Of a stretch of DNA of 59,225 bases, positions 14,313 to 22,996 are shown piece after piece. Origin of the DNA: Hydrogenovibrio sp. 3SP14C1 (GTDB taxonomy: Bacteria > Pseudomonadota > Gammaproteobacteria > Thiomicrospirales > Thiomicrospiraceae). The translations under genes were made by a program, and so were the position numbers. The first letter of the stretch is position 1, and every line of letters starts with the position of its first letter. The stretch is taken from the NCBI RefSeq assembly GCF_029625905.1, contig NZ_JARTLM010000013.1:1-59225 (forward strand). The letters run 5' to 3'. The notes under the pieces were generated by a model. That model saw only the letters and a program-made list of their open reading frames with translations, ran no database searches and had not been told where the DNA came from.

Positions 14313-15665
14313 ATGGCGGTTTTTGCACTGGTGGATGGCAACAGTTTTTATGTCTCTTGCCAAATGGCGTTTGAACCTGCGCTTAAAAATAAGCCTGCGG
14401 TGGTATTGTCGAATAATGACGGCTGTGTGGTGGCGGCCAATGCCAAGGCGAAAGAAATTGATAGGCTTTTGAAACAGCAAAAAACGCAATTCGGGCCTGG
14501 TGGGTATCATGCTGCGCGCCCGGAAAGTATTATGTTTCAACCGTACTTTAAGGTGAAACGGTATTTGGATCAGATTCATGCCGTGGTGTTCAGTTCTAAC
14601 TATGAGTTGTATGCGGATATGAGTAGCCGAATGCATTCGATTTTATCGGGCTTTGCCATCCAGCAAGAGATCTATTCCATTGATGAAAGTTTTCTGGATT
14701 TGTCGGGCATGTCGTTATCGGACTTTACGTCGTATGGTCAAGAGATGAAGCGTACGGTGATGCAGTCGTTAGGCTTGCCAGTGGCGGTTGGATTCGGCTC
14801 GTCTCGAACCCTGGCAAAACTGGCAAACCATTTGGCTAAAAAACAAACCGCGTACCAAGAGGTGCTCGATTTAACGGTGTTATCGGAAAGTAGTTTGAAT
14901 GGATTGCTCAAAAAAGTTGCGATTCGTGATGTTTGGGGCATAGGTAAAGCTTTATCTGCCAAACTGGAAGCGCAGGGCGTTCTCACGGCCTATGATTTAA
15001 AGATGAGTGATCTTAAGCTGATTCGTAAGCGGTATTCTATTACGGCAGAACGTATCGTTCGGGAGTTAAGAGGGGAGTCATGTTTGTCGTTAGGGCAGCT
15101 TGCGACCTCGGATCGACAAATCATTTCCTCGCGTTCTTTTGGAAAGCCAGTAATGGATTATTTTGAAATGGAGCAGGCGGTTTCGACTTATATTGTGCGT
15201 GCAGCAGAAAAGTTACGCGCTCAACAGAAAGTGTGTCAGTTTGTCTCTGTGTCGATACGAACCAGCCCATTTCAAAACCGGGAACGTTATTATCAGAATG
15301 CGCAGACTTTGCCTTTGATTTATCCGTCAGACAGTTCTGTGTTACTGATTAAACTCGCAAAGCGTGCCCTAAGATCGATTTGGCGTTCAGGTTGCGCTTA
15401 TCAGAAAGCCGGGGTGACGTTGTCCGGGGTGACGGAAAAAGGAGCGGTGCAGATTGACTGCTTTGCACCGAATCCGCAATATTCTGCCAACCAGAAGTCA
15501 GATCGGTTAATGCAGGTGATGGATTCATTGAATCATCGCATGGGAAAAGGCACGGTTCAGTTAGCCGCGGAAGGGCATAAAAATGACCAGGCCTGGCAGA
15601 TGAAACGATCCAAAATGTCAAAACGGTATACTACGCGTTGGGATGAGCTGTTAACAGTACGATGA
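14313..15665 (+). CDS. umuC: UmuC-type Y-family DNA polymerase (Pol V catalytic subunit)
   Basis: This 450-aa protein has the Y-family landmarks: ALVDGNSFYVSCQ at the start with the first metal Asp, NNDGCVVA, SSNYELYADMS, and YSIDESFLDL holding the second acidic pair. Helix-hairpin-helix and little-finger domains follow. UmuC with processed UmuD copies past damaged bases and makes mutations. It is longer than E. coli UmuC (422) through an insert around residues 50-70 (RLLKQQKTQFGPGGYHAARP). The gene is divergent from the UmuD-like gene rather than in an operon with it. It carries a CCAGGCCTGG copy near its end. Confidence 0.93.
   Translation: MAVFALVDGNSFYVSCQMAFEPALKNKPAVVLSNNDGCVVAANAKAKEIDRLLKQQKTQFGPGGYHAARPESIMFQPYFKVKRYLDQIHAVVFSSNYELYADMSSRMHSILSGFAIQQEIYSIDESFLDLSGMSLSDFTSYGQEMKRTVMQSLGLPVAVGFGSSRTLAKLANHLAKKQTAYQEVLDLTVLSESSLNGLLKKVAIRDVWGIGKALSAKLEAQGVLTAYDLKMSDLKLIRKRYSITAERIVRELRGESCLSLGQLATSDRQIISSRSFGKPVMDYFEMEQAVSTYIVRAAEKLRAQQKVCQFVSVSIRTSPFQNRERYYQNAQTLPLIYPSDSSVLLIKLAKRALRSIWRSGCAYQKAGVTLSGVTEKGAVQIDCFAPNPQYSANQKSDRLMQVMDSLNHRMGKGTVQLAAEGHKNDQAWQMKRSKMSKRYTTRWDELLTVR
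15587..15596. repeat. CCAGGCCTGG palindrome, copy 3 (inside umuC)
   Basis: This copy is inside a coding region and is read GAC-CAG-GCC-TGG, Asp-Gln-Ala-Trp, near the UmuC C-terminus. The frame is the same as in the two recN copies. Confidence 0.9.
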
Positions 15666-15799
15666 TGATTACATTGAATTTTTATGGTTTTTTATTCCCT
15701 AAATTATTATTTTTGTTATAGAATCAAAACTAAGCATAATTAACCATCTCAGAACGTTCTAACCCACTTTTGTTCGAGAGCATGAATCAGGTTTGTTAA

Positions 15800-16993
15800 A
15801 TGGAAACGCTTTTTATTGGCCGACAGCCAATTTTTGATCGATCAAATCAAGTCTATGGATATGAACTTCTTTTTAGAGATGGGTTTCATCCCAATGCCGC
15901 AGTGTTTGAAGATGACCATGAGGCGACGGCGACGGTTATTCATAACTCAATGATGGGGCTGGAGTTAAGTGATTTGGTGGGCAGTGCGAAAGCGTTTATC
16001 AATTTTTCAGAGTCGTTTTTTGAGCCTGATGTTGACCCTTGTTTTTCTTCCAATCGTATTGTGTGTGAAGTGCTGGAAACCGTACCTGTAACAGAAACCA
16101 CCTTAGAGGGGATTCGTCGTTTAAAACAAAAAGGTTTTCCTATTGCGCTGGATGATTTTGTTTTTAAAAAAGAGTTTATCCCTTTTATCCGGTTGGCAGA
16201 TATTATCAAGCTGGATATTGAGAATGTAAATCCCAACAAAATTCCTTTGTTGGTTCAAAAGATTCGAGGCGTGGCCAGCGCTCGTACCAAAATTTTAATC
16301 GAAAGAGTTGAAACGCAAGAAGTCCATCAAATCTGTCTGGAAGCAGGATGTGATTATTTTCAAGGGTATTATTTTGCTAGGCCTGAGATTGTCACCGGGC
16401 AACAGCTTTCAGTTTCTAAGCTTCATTTGTTTGAACTGTTGCAAAATCTTTCAGAACCGGATATTTCATTGGATCAGTTGGAAAAGATTGTTTCCAAGGA
16501 TGTCGGATTGATGCATAAGCTGGTGAAACTTGCCGTACAACATCGCACGCCCAAAATGCCGGAGTTTGATACATTAAGGCAAGTTTTGGTCTTGTTTGGG
16601 TTAAAACGCGTTCAGTCATGGGCGAGTATGATTTCTTTGAGCTTATCGGATGATGTCGTGCCTGAGGTGTTTAATATCGCGAGAACGCGTGCTATTTTCA
16701 TGCGATTGTGTGCTCAGCATGAAAAATTATCCAATCCAGAATCTTACTATTTAACAGGAATGTTCTCATTATTAGATGTCATTCTTAAAAAATCAATGGA
16801 AGAATTGCTGGTTGGATTGGCGTTAAATGACGCCATTATTCAAGGTATTCTAAAAGAAGAGGGTGATTACGGCCGGTTTCTGAAAATGGTGAAATCCTTT
16901 GAAAGATCTGATTCGGATGATTTGGAAGAAGCGTATCGGTATCTTTATATCAAATCTTTAAAAGAAAGCAATGATACTCAGGAGGTTATGTGA
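15800..16993 (+). CDS. EAL-HDOD signalling protein (YuxH-like)
   Basis: This 397-aa protein joins an N-terminal EAL-type domain (about 1-195) to a C-terminal HDOD domain (about 200-390). The start FIGRQPIFDRSNQVYGYELLFRDG is the mark of the YuxH/EAL-HDOD family. The catalytic EAL is replaced by ELL and later metal sites are weak (ALDDFVFK kept, DYFQGYYFARPE kept), so it probably binds rather than cleaves c-di-GMP. The stop overlaps the start of the GGDEF gene (ATGTGA), suggesting coupled translation and a functional pair. Confidence 0.88.
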   Translation: METLFIGRQPIFDRSNQVYGYELLFRDGFHPNAAVFEDDHEATATVIHNSMMGLELSDLVGSAKAFINFSESFFEPDVDPCFSSNRIVCEVLETVPVTETTLEGIRRLKQKGFPIALDDFVFKKEFIPFIRLADIIKLDIENVNPNKIPLLVQKIRGVASARTKILIERVETQEVHQICLEAGCDYFQGYYFARPEIVTGQQLSVSKLHLFELLQNLSEPDISLDQLEKIVSKDVGLMHKLVKLAVQHRTPKMPEFDTLRQVLVLFGLKRVQSWASMISLSLSDDVVPEVFNIARTRAIFMRLCAQHEKLSNPESYYLTGMFSLLDVILKKSMEELLVGLALNDAIIQGILKEEGDYGRFLKMVKSFERSDSDDLEEAYRYLYIKSLKESNDTQEVM

Positions 16994-17991
16994 CGAGTAT
17001 TAAAGGGGTCTTTTTTAAAACAGATTATCGATTCATTTTTTTAATTCCAGTCTATTTTTTAACGGTTGCAGTTTTTGCTGCCGTTGCCACATTTAATCAA
17101 GAATGGCCTATTTTTTCAGTATTAAGCGTATTCGCGCTGGCGATTTTTCTGTTTGGCATTTATCTTTTTAAGAAGGGGTTAACCTTTTTTGGCAAGGCCG
17201 CCATGTTAGTGGTCAATACAATGTTTGTGATTTTTTTAGTGGTATATGGCGGCCATAATCACACAGGATATTTTTGGGTGTTTCCCATTTTGGTGGCGAC
17301 CATTCAAGTTCTAGGCGCTGCGTCGGGCGTTTTTTTCGCATGCTTGTTGGTTTTACTGGTATGGCTGCTTGATAAATGGGGGATGACAGACACTGTGCTG
17401 TCGAGTCGTTTTTATTTTGCCAGTTTAGGGTTGGTATTTATTACTGGCGTACATGAGTTGACATTGGAGCGACACCGTAAAGCACTTAGAAAGCAAGTGG
17501 ATGTTAAAGACCAAGAAAATCGACTCGACCCGTTAACCAAGGTTGGTAATCGTCGTTTAATCGATCAAGAACTGAGTAGGATGAGTGCGCAAGGAATGGA
17601 TGGGCTTGCAGTAGGAGCACTCATTGTTGATTTAGATAACTTTAAAAAAGTGAATGATACGCTGGGACATAGTGCAGGAGACGAAGTGTTAAAGACCATT
17701 GCTAATCATTTAAGCTCTTGTGTTCGACCGAGTGATAAAGTTGCTCGCTGGGGGGGTGACGAATTTATGATTCTGTTATTTGGGATCAGTCTGGCAGATG
17801 CCGAAATGGTGGCAAAGCGTATTCAGGAATCTATTATTAATGATGATCGACTGAACTCTTTGGACGTGAGCGTGAGCATGGGAGGCGCAATTACCCTCTC
17901 GGATTATTCAGACTTATTTAAAGAGGCCGATAAAAATTTACTGTCGATTAAAAACCATTCCAAAAACAGTTTTAAAATTACGATGTTTTAA
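16990..17991 (+). CDS. Membrane-bound diguanylate cyclase (GGDEF)
   Basis: This 333-aa protein starts with GTG 16990 inside the end of the EAL-HDOD gene. About six membrane segments fill residues 12-160, then comes a short coiled linker and a GGDEF domain (170-333). The active-site RWGGDEF is about residues 253-259, and DLDNFKKVNDTLGHSAGD supplies the metal Asp and nucleotide-binding residues. An I-site RxxD just before GGDEF is not obvious (VRPSDK is present), so product inhibition is uncertain. It should make c-di-GMP and may signal to the partner EAL-HDOD protein. Confidence 0.9.
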   Translation: MTSIKGVFFKTDYRFIFLIPVYFLTVAVFAAVATFNQEWPIFSVLSVFALAIFLFGIYLFKKGLTFFGKAAMLVVNTMFVIFLVVYGGHNHTGYFWVFPILVATIQVLGAASGVFFACLLVLLVWLLDKWGMTDTVLSSRFYFASLGLVFITGVHELTLERHRKALRKQVDVKDQENRLDPLTKVGNRRLIDQELSRMSAQGMDGLAVGALIVDLDNFKKVNDTLGHSAGDEVLKTIANHLSSCVRPSDKVARWGGDEFMILLFGISLADAEMVAKRIQESIINDDRLNSLDVSVSMGGAITLSDYSDLFKEADKNLLSIKNHSKNSFKITMF

Positions 17992-18442
17992 AGCGCATCG
18001 CGATTAAATTTTTACCATTTTCTTGATAACCTAATAAACGTGTTCTTAATGTTTCGGGTAATTCATCTGGTGACAGACATTCAAACCCTAATGATTGATA
18101 AAAAGGCATTAATAAAGGCGTATTAAAACAAAAATAAGGCGTCTGTTCAGTCTCATTAAGAGCGTATTGAATCAGTTTTGTTCCAATACCATGATGACGG
18201 TAGTTAGGGTCAACAAATAAGTTTCTAATCCAAAAATACGTTGGCTGAACATCGAGCCGAAAAGCCCCGACTATTTTCTGCTTATCTATTTGTGCGACAT
18301 ATAACCAATCGTTCTTTCCGGCTTGAACTTGTTTGTGCTGTTTAAGAAAGTGATTCCCTAATAGAAACGTGGTCTCTTTAGCTTTTTCAATATGAAGCGT
18401 TTTGAGTGCGCTTGAAGAAATGGTTAGCGGTGGCTGCATCAT
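17978..18442 (-). CDS. GNAT-family N-acetyltransferase
   Basis: This protein of about 154 aa has the acetyl-CoA site RNLFVDPNYRHHGIGTKL typical of GNAT enzymes, with LGF near the end (SLGFECLSP). The substrate is unknown. A frame is open to 18487, but the start is placed at ATG 18442 (MMQPPL) because the longer version would overlap the divergent DTW-domain gene. Its 3' end overlaps the GGDEF gene by 14 bp in convergent orientation. Confidence 0.8.
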   Translation of the reverse strand: MMQPPLTISSSALKTLHIEKAKETTFLLGNHFLKQHKQVQAGKNDWLYVAQIDKQKIVGAFRLDVQPTYFWIRNLFVDPNYRHHGIGTKLIQYALNETEQTPYFCFNTPLLMPFYQSLGFECLSPDELPETLRTRLLGYQENGKNLIAMRFKTS

Positions 18443-18485
18443 GTTGCTATTATAACGTGTTGATTGAATGAGGCGACATTTAACC

Positions 18486-19082
18486 ATGCCCAGAGAAAAA
18501 TGCCCGGATTGTCTACGCCTAAAATCGCTTTGCTTGTGTCACGCTGTGACCGCGTTTGAACCGTCCGTTGAAATTATCTTCTTGCAGCATCCTTTGGAAC
18601 AGAATCAAGTTAAAGGCACAGCGTTCTTAACACACCGATGTTTGCAAGGCTCTCAAATTTTGGTGGGGGAACGTTTTTCCAGAGAACAGTTATCGCCTTA
18701 TTTGGATGATGCCAAACAAACGTTTTTACTGTATCCCCCCGAAGAAGGCACCGACGCGCCTGACGTATTGAGTGCTTCTGACGTAGCACGAACCCTGCCG
18801 TTAAAGTCTGTTCGTGTTTTAGTACTGGATGGTACCTGGCGTAAAACGAGAAAAATGCTTTTTTTGAATCCTGAGTTAGCTGCCTTACCCAGAATTCAGA
18901 TTCATCCAAACAAGCCGTCTGTTTATTCGATTCGAAAACAAAAAAATGCTCAAAGCTTTTCTACGTTAGAAGCCATTAAACAATTGTTGATTGAACTTGA
19001 TCCTCAGTTTGATTTTGGTGATAACTTAGACCAAGTCATGACCGCATTGATTCGTCAGCAAAAACAGTTTCAACCAAGTTAA
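18486..19082 (+). CDS. tapT: DTW-domain tRNA aminocarboxypropyltransferase (TapT-like)
   Basis: This 198-aa protein has an N-terminal zinc-type cysteine cluster CPDCLRLKSLCLC, the motif LVLDGTWRKTRKML that gives the DTW family its name, and SVYSIRKQK...STLEAI. Family members place an acp group on uridine 47 of tRNA using S-adenosylmethionine. ATG 18486 (MPREKCPDC) fits other family starts; an in-frame ATG lies at 18468. Divergent from the GNAT gene with about 43 bp between starts. Confidence 0.85.
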   Translation: MPREKCPDCLRLKSLCLCHAVTAFEPSVEIIFLQHPLEQNQVKGTAFLTHRCLQGSQILVGERFSREQLSPYLDDAKQTFLLYPPEEGTDAPDVLSASDVARTLPLKSVRVLVLDGTWRKTRKMLFLNPELAALPRIQIHPNKPSVYSIRKQKNAQSFSTLEAIKQLLIELDPQFDFGDNLDQVMTALIRQQKQFQPS

Positions 19083-19135
19083 CTTTATTCAGACCATTTG
19101 TCTTGTCATTTTTTGGTTTTTTAGATTACATAAAA

Positions 19136-19153
19136 CTGTTATGAAACTGTTAC
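19136..19153 (+). promoter_or_regulatory. Pho box upstream of phoX-like gene
   Basis: CTGTTATGAAACTGTTAC contains two CTGTTA repeats 11 bp apart, matching the PhoB-binding pattern CTGTCAT-AA-A-CTGTCAT with T for C at one position in each repeat. It lies 110 bp before the PhoX-like gene, which fits induction by phosphate starvation. Confidence 0.7.
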
Positions 19154-19262
19154 TTTCCTGTCTCTAAAGTTACAAAAAGCTGACATTTTTTTCATTATTT
19201 TCTTCCCTACAATTTAGCCACCAATTCAAGGTATAAATTTTTTTAATTTAAGGGCTAAAGAA

Positions 19263-21155
19263 ATGAAACTCAATCAATTGACACTAGCGATTTCAGCGGT
19301 TATAGCGTCATCGGTTATTTTAACTGGCTGTAACGATTTACAAGGTGAAGATGGTACCAATCTTACGTCGAACAATAATGATGTTATGTTTGCTTCGATT
19401 CCTGTTCCAAGTGATACCGCCACTAAAACCTCTCTTCAAACCACTTCAAAAGTGGTTGTTAACGGTCAAAAACAAACCATTGGCTATACAAAGTTATTTG
19501 CAACGGGTGAACTGGATTCTTCTGGCGAAACCTGGGGTGCGGTTAAGGATTATCTGGATCAAGGGATTACTTTTGCAGATGGTTCGGCATATATCTGTAA
19601 CGGGACTAACTCTGGAGTTGGTTCAGGACTAGACCACATTTCGATTCTACAAAAAAACGATAAGCTTTATATGGTCTCTCAATATGAATGTCAGATTGGT
19701 TCCATGTATATGAATGAGTTGAAGCAAAACAGTAAGACAGGTGCTTTATCTGTAAAAGATGGCTCTCTTCAGTTCATCAGTCAAAAAGACGACTTCGGTG
19801 GGTATGTTCATTGTGCCGGGCAAATCACACCTTGGCAGTCACATTTGGGGTCAGAAGAATATGAGCCTGATGCACGTTCGGTTGAAGCGAATGCTGACCC
19901 GGTAACAGGCTTAACGTCCAATACTTATTATGATGAAGTCGCTAAGTTTTGGGGGAATGATGCCACTAAAATGAGTCCATATTACTATGGTTGGACGCCT
20001 GAAGTAAAAGTCACTGCTTCTGGAAACGCTGATTATGCGAAGCATTATTCCATGGGGCGTTTCGCGCATGAGCTGGCTTATGTGATGCCGGATAAGAAAA
20101 CTGTTTATCTCTCTGATGATGGCACGAACGGCAGTTTGTTTATGTTTATTGCAGATACCGCTGAAGATCTTTCTGCAGGGACGTTATATGCAGCGAAATG
20201 GAACCAAGTATCTGCCGATGGGTTAGGGCGAGCTACCTTAACTTGGGTCAGTTTAGGTCATTCAACAGATGCAGCAATTAAAGCGATTCTAAACCCAGAT
20301 GGCAATGTTCAAACCAACGACGCACCTAAGTTCTCTGATATTTTTTCTACAGAAGCGCCGCAAGGGGATGGGTCTTGTGCAACAGCTGGCTTTATCAATA
20401 TCAATACTTCAGCCGGAAATGAGTGTTTAAAACTTAAAGATGTTAACGGCGATACAGCGGTTGATGCGACAGATGAAGCCATTGCGGCTCGTTTGGAATC
20501 TCGTCGTATGGCCGCTTATAAAGGCGCTACTTCCGAATTCCGTAAGAAAGAAGGGATTACGTTCAACGCACGTGATAACAAGCTTTATGTCGCGATCTCA
20601 GAAGTGGCTCGCGGTATGGAAAATAATGAAAAAAATGGTGCGGCTAATACCACTTATGATTTGGGTGGGAATAATGACATTAAACTTCCTTATAACAAGT
20701 GTGGTGGCGTGTACGAGTTAAACGTGACTAAGAACAGTACTATCGGTTCTGATTATGTTGCTTACGATATGGTTGGTGAAGTGGCGGGTATTGCCACGGA
20801 TTACAGTGGAACGGCTTTGTCAGCAAACAGCTGTGATGTTAACAATATCTCCAACCCTGATAATGTAACTTTCTTGGAAGGTACAGATATTTTGGTGATC
20901 GGTGAAGATACGAGCAAGCATGAAAACAACATGATCTGGGCTTATAACATCAAGGATAAGTCTTTATCACGTATCTTAACAACCCCATTGGATGCCGAAA
21001 CAACGTCTCCTTTCTGGCATAAAAACATCAATGGATTCGGTTATTTGACTGCAGTAACGCAGCATCCTATGGATGGACAAGCGGGTGCTACGGCGGCAGA
21101 AAAAGAATCTCAAGCCGGTGTTATGGGGCCTTTCGATTTTACGACGATTAGATAA
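19263..21155 (+). CDS. phoX: PhoX-family (DUF839) alkaline phosphatase, lipoprotein
   Basis: This 630-aa protein has a lipoprotein signal (LTGC, Cys23) and a DUF839/PhoX domain, with GRFAHELAYVMPDKKTVY and LSDDGTNGSLFMF as clear landmarks. PhoX enzymes are calcium/iron phosphatases that free phosphate from organic esters outside the cytoplasm. Most are exported by the Tat pathway; here no twin-arginine motif is present and a Sec lipoprotein signal is seen instead. A calcium-loop-like DVNGDTAVDATDEA lies around residues 394-407. A Pho box upstream supports the assignment. Two hairpins separate it from the di-haem lipoprotein gene. Confidence 0.85.
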   Translation: MKLNQLTLAISAVIASSVILTGCNDLQGEDGTNLTSNNNDVMFASIPVPSDTATKTSLQTTSKVVVNGQKQTIGYTKLFATGELDSSGETWGAVKDYLDQGITFADGSAYICNGTNSGVGSGLDHISILQKNDKLYMVSQYECQIGSMYMNELKQNSKTGALSVKDGSLQFISQKDDFGGYVHCAGQITPWQSHLGSEEYEPDARSVEANADPVTGLTSNTYYDEVAKFWGNDATKMSPYYYGWTPEVKVTASGNADYAKHYSMGRFAHELAYVMPDKKTVYLSDDGTNGSLFMFIADTAEDLSAGTLYAAKWNQVSADGLGRATLTWVSLGHSTDAAIKAILNPDGNVQTNDAPKFSDIFSTEAPQGDGSCATAGFININTSAGNECLKLKDVNGDTAVDATDEAIAARLESRRMAAYKGATSEFRKKEGITFNARDNKLYVAISEVARGMENNEKNGAANTTYDLGGNNDIKLPYNKCGGVYELNVTKNSTIGSDYVAYDMVGEVAGIATDYSGTALSANSCDVNNISNPDNVTFLEGTDILVIGEDTSKHENNMIWAYNIKDKSLSRILTTPLDAETTSPFWHKNINGFGYLTAVTQHPMDGQAGATAAEKESQAGVMGPFDFTTIR

Positions 21156-21180
21156 ATTGCCGTAGGTTAAACATTATATT

Positions 21181-21215
21181 TAGGGATGCAAAGACATTTG
21201 TATCCCTATTTTTTT
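21181..21215 (+). terminator. Terminator after phoX-like gene
   Basis: TAGGGAT and ATCCCTA pair around an inner AAA/TTT and are followed by seven T. A second hairpin (CCAAA/TTTGG within AAAGCA...TGCTGCTTTTT, 21216-21257) comes right after, so transcription into the next gene is probably limited. Confidence 0.8.
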
Positions 21216-21272
21216 AAAGCATCAGACCAAACTAAAATTTGGTGTGCTGCTTTTTGTTAAGGAAAAGAAGTA

Positions 21273-22982
21273 ATGAAAATTTTGACGAGTTTTTTAATTG
21301 CCATGATGTTGCTTGCACTGGCGGGCTGTGATAACACACAAAAGGGGAGCCAGTCCGTCTTGAGTTCTGGGCAGGCAGAGGTCGTGGCCATCGATTTATT
21401 AACCAATCAAATACACAATAATAAAGCCGCTTATATTCCAGCTCAGTGTTATACCAAAACGCAAAGCAAGAGAGGGCAAGTCCATAATCCTTGCTTTAGT
21501 TGCCATACGGTTGGGAAAGAACCTAATTATATTGATGATTCTGCTTTTCAAATGGCTTATGACTTTAGAACCTACAGCCGTATTAATCGTTGGCGCAATC
21601 TTTTTAAAGATCGCTCAACGGCTGTTAAAGCAATTTCGGATGAGGATATGTTGAAGTATGTCCGATCCTCGAATTATTTTGATGCTGAGGGTCATATTCG
21701 TTTAGCTTTTCTAGAGAAAAAAGTCCCTGCAGAGTGGGATGTAAATCAAAACAAACGCTGGGATGGTTATGTGCCGGATTGTTTTTTTAATTTTGATTCG
21801 GAAGGGTTTGATGTGACACCAGAAGGGCATGACAGTGGGTGGAGAGCGTTTGCCTACAGTCCATTTTTAGGAACATTTTGGCCAACCAATGGCAGTGCTG
21901 ATGATGTTTTGATTCGATTACCTGAAAGTCTGCGCCAAACGGAAGCGGGCCTTTATTCTCGTATTGTTTATCGTTTGAATTTAGCCATTGTTGAAGCTAT
22001 GATTATGCGAAAAAATATCGCAATTCCAATAACAGATGAATCTGTCTACCAAGTGGACTTGAACCGAAATGGCGTTTTGGATATGGCAAAGCAAGTGGTT
22101 TACCGATGGGCGCCCACCAAAGGCGAATATATGTCTTATGTTGGGAAGGGGAAGCAGCTGCAGAAAAAAGGCCGCATTCACCTTGCCGCAGGTTTGTATC
22201 CTGAAGGCACGGAGTTTCTGCATACGGTACGGTATTTAAATGTGAATTCCGATCAAAAAATTGAATTAGCGCCAAGGGTTAAAGAGCTTCGTTACAGTTA
22301 TAAGCAAAGCTGGAATAATTATTCTCAATTGAACAGCGCGGCAATGGGAGAAGTAATTGAAGGCGATCAGTTTCCAGACAGACTAAGAAGCATCACGGGA
22401 AATTCTGAAACGGGTGTTATCAATGGTTTAGGGTGGGTTTATCAAGGCTTTATTGAAGATGAAACAGGGCGATTGCGTCCACAAAGCTATGAAGAAAGCA
22501 TAACTTGCATAGGGTGTCATTCCGGGTTGGGCGTGACAACAGACAGTAGCTTTGCCTTTGCCCGAAAGTTAGAGAGTTCTAATTTTCAAGCGGGTTGGTT
22601 TCACTGGTCCCAAAAAGGACTTTCAGGCCTAAAAGAACCACAATGGGAAGATGGTCGTTGGGAATATACGCAATATCTTCTTGAAAACCATTCTGGAAAT
22701 GAGTTCCGAAATAATGAGGAAGTAAAGGGTAAATTCTTTAATTCCCAAGGAATTTTGAAACCAGCTGAGGTAGAAAAGCTTCACCATAATATAGCGCATT
22801 TATTAGAGCCTTCCATAGAAAGGGCGTTAATGCTAAACAAAGCTTACAAGGTGATAGTGGAAGAGCAAAGTTATATTTATGGACGGGAGCCACATGTGCT
22901 CCCTTTAAATGACACCGTTTGGGACGTTATCCCGGATGGAGAGACAACTGGGGTGGAAGCTCCGATTATCAAACCGCATTGA
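21273..22982 (+). CDS. Di-haem cytochrome c-like lipoprotein
   Basis: This 569-aa protein has a lipobox LAGC with Cys19 and two haem-c motifs, CFSCH (74-78) and CIGCH (412-416), far apart in a long chain. No named family comes to mind. The middle part (GWRAFAYSPFLGTFWPTNGSADDV and VYQVDLNRNGVLDM) is conserved-looking but unassigned. It should be attached to a membrane facing the periplasm or outside, with two covalent haems. It follows the PhoX-like gene in the same direction after two hairpins and has a good AAGGAAAAG ribosome site. Redox role seen from motifs; partner and pathway unknown. Confidence 0.75.
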   Translation: MKILTSFLIAMMLLALAGCDNTQKGSQSVLSSGQAEVVAIDLLTNQIHNNKAAYIPAQCYTKTQSKRGQVHNPCFSCHTVGKEPNYIDDSAFQMAYDFRTYSRINRWRNLFKDRSTAVKAISDEDMLKYVRSSNYFDAEGHIRLAFLEKKVPAEWDVNQNKRWDGYVPDCFFNFDSEGFDVTPEGHDSGWRAFAYSPFLGTFWPTNGSADDVLIRLPESLRQTEAGLYSRIVYRLNLAIVEAMIMRKNIAIPITDESVYQVDLNRNGVLDMAKQVVYRWAPTKGEYMSYVGKGKQLQKKGRIHLAAGLYPEGTEFLHTVRYLNVNSDQKIELAPRVKELRYSYKQSWNNYSQLNSAAMGEVIEGDQFPDRLRSITGNSETGVINGLGWVYQGFIEDETGRLRPQSYEESITCIGCHSGLGVTTDSSFAFARKLESSNFQAGWFHWSQKGLSGLKEPQWEDGRWEYTQYLLENHSGNEFRNNEEVKGKFFNSQGILKPAEVEKLHHNIAHLLEPSIERALMLNKAYKVIVEEQSYIYGREPHVLPLNDTVWDVIPDGETTGVEAPIIKPH

Positions 22983-22996
22983 AGGTTGAAAAGGGG

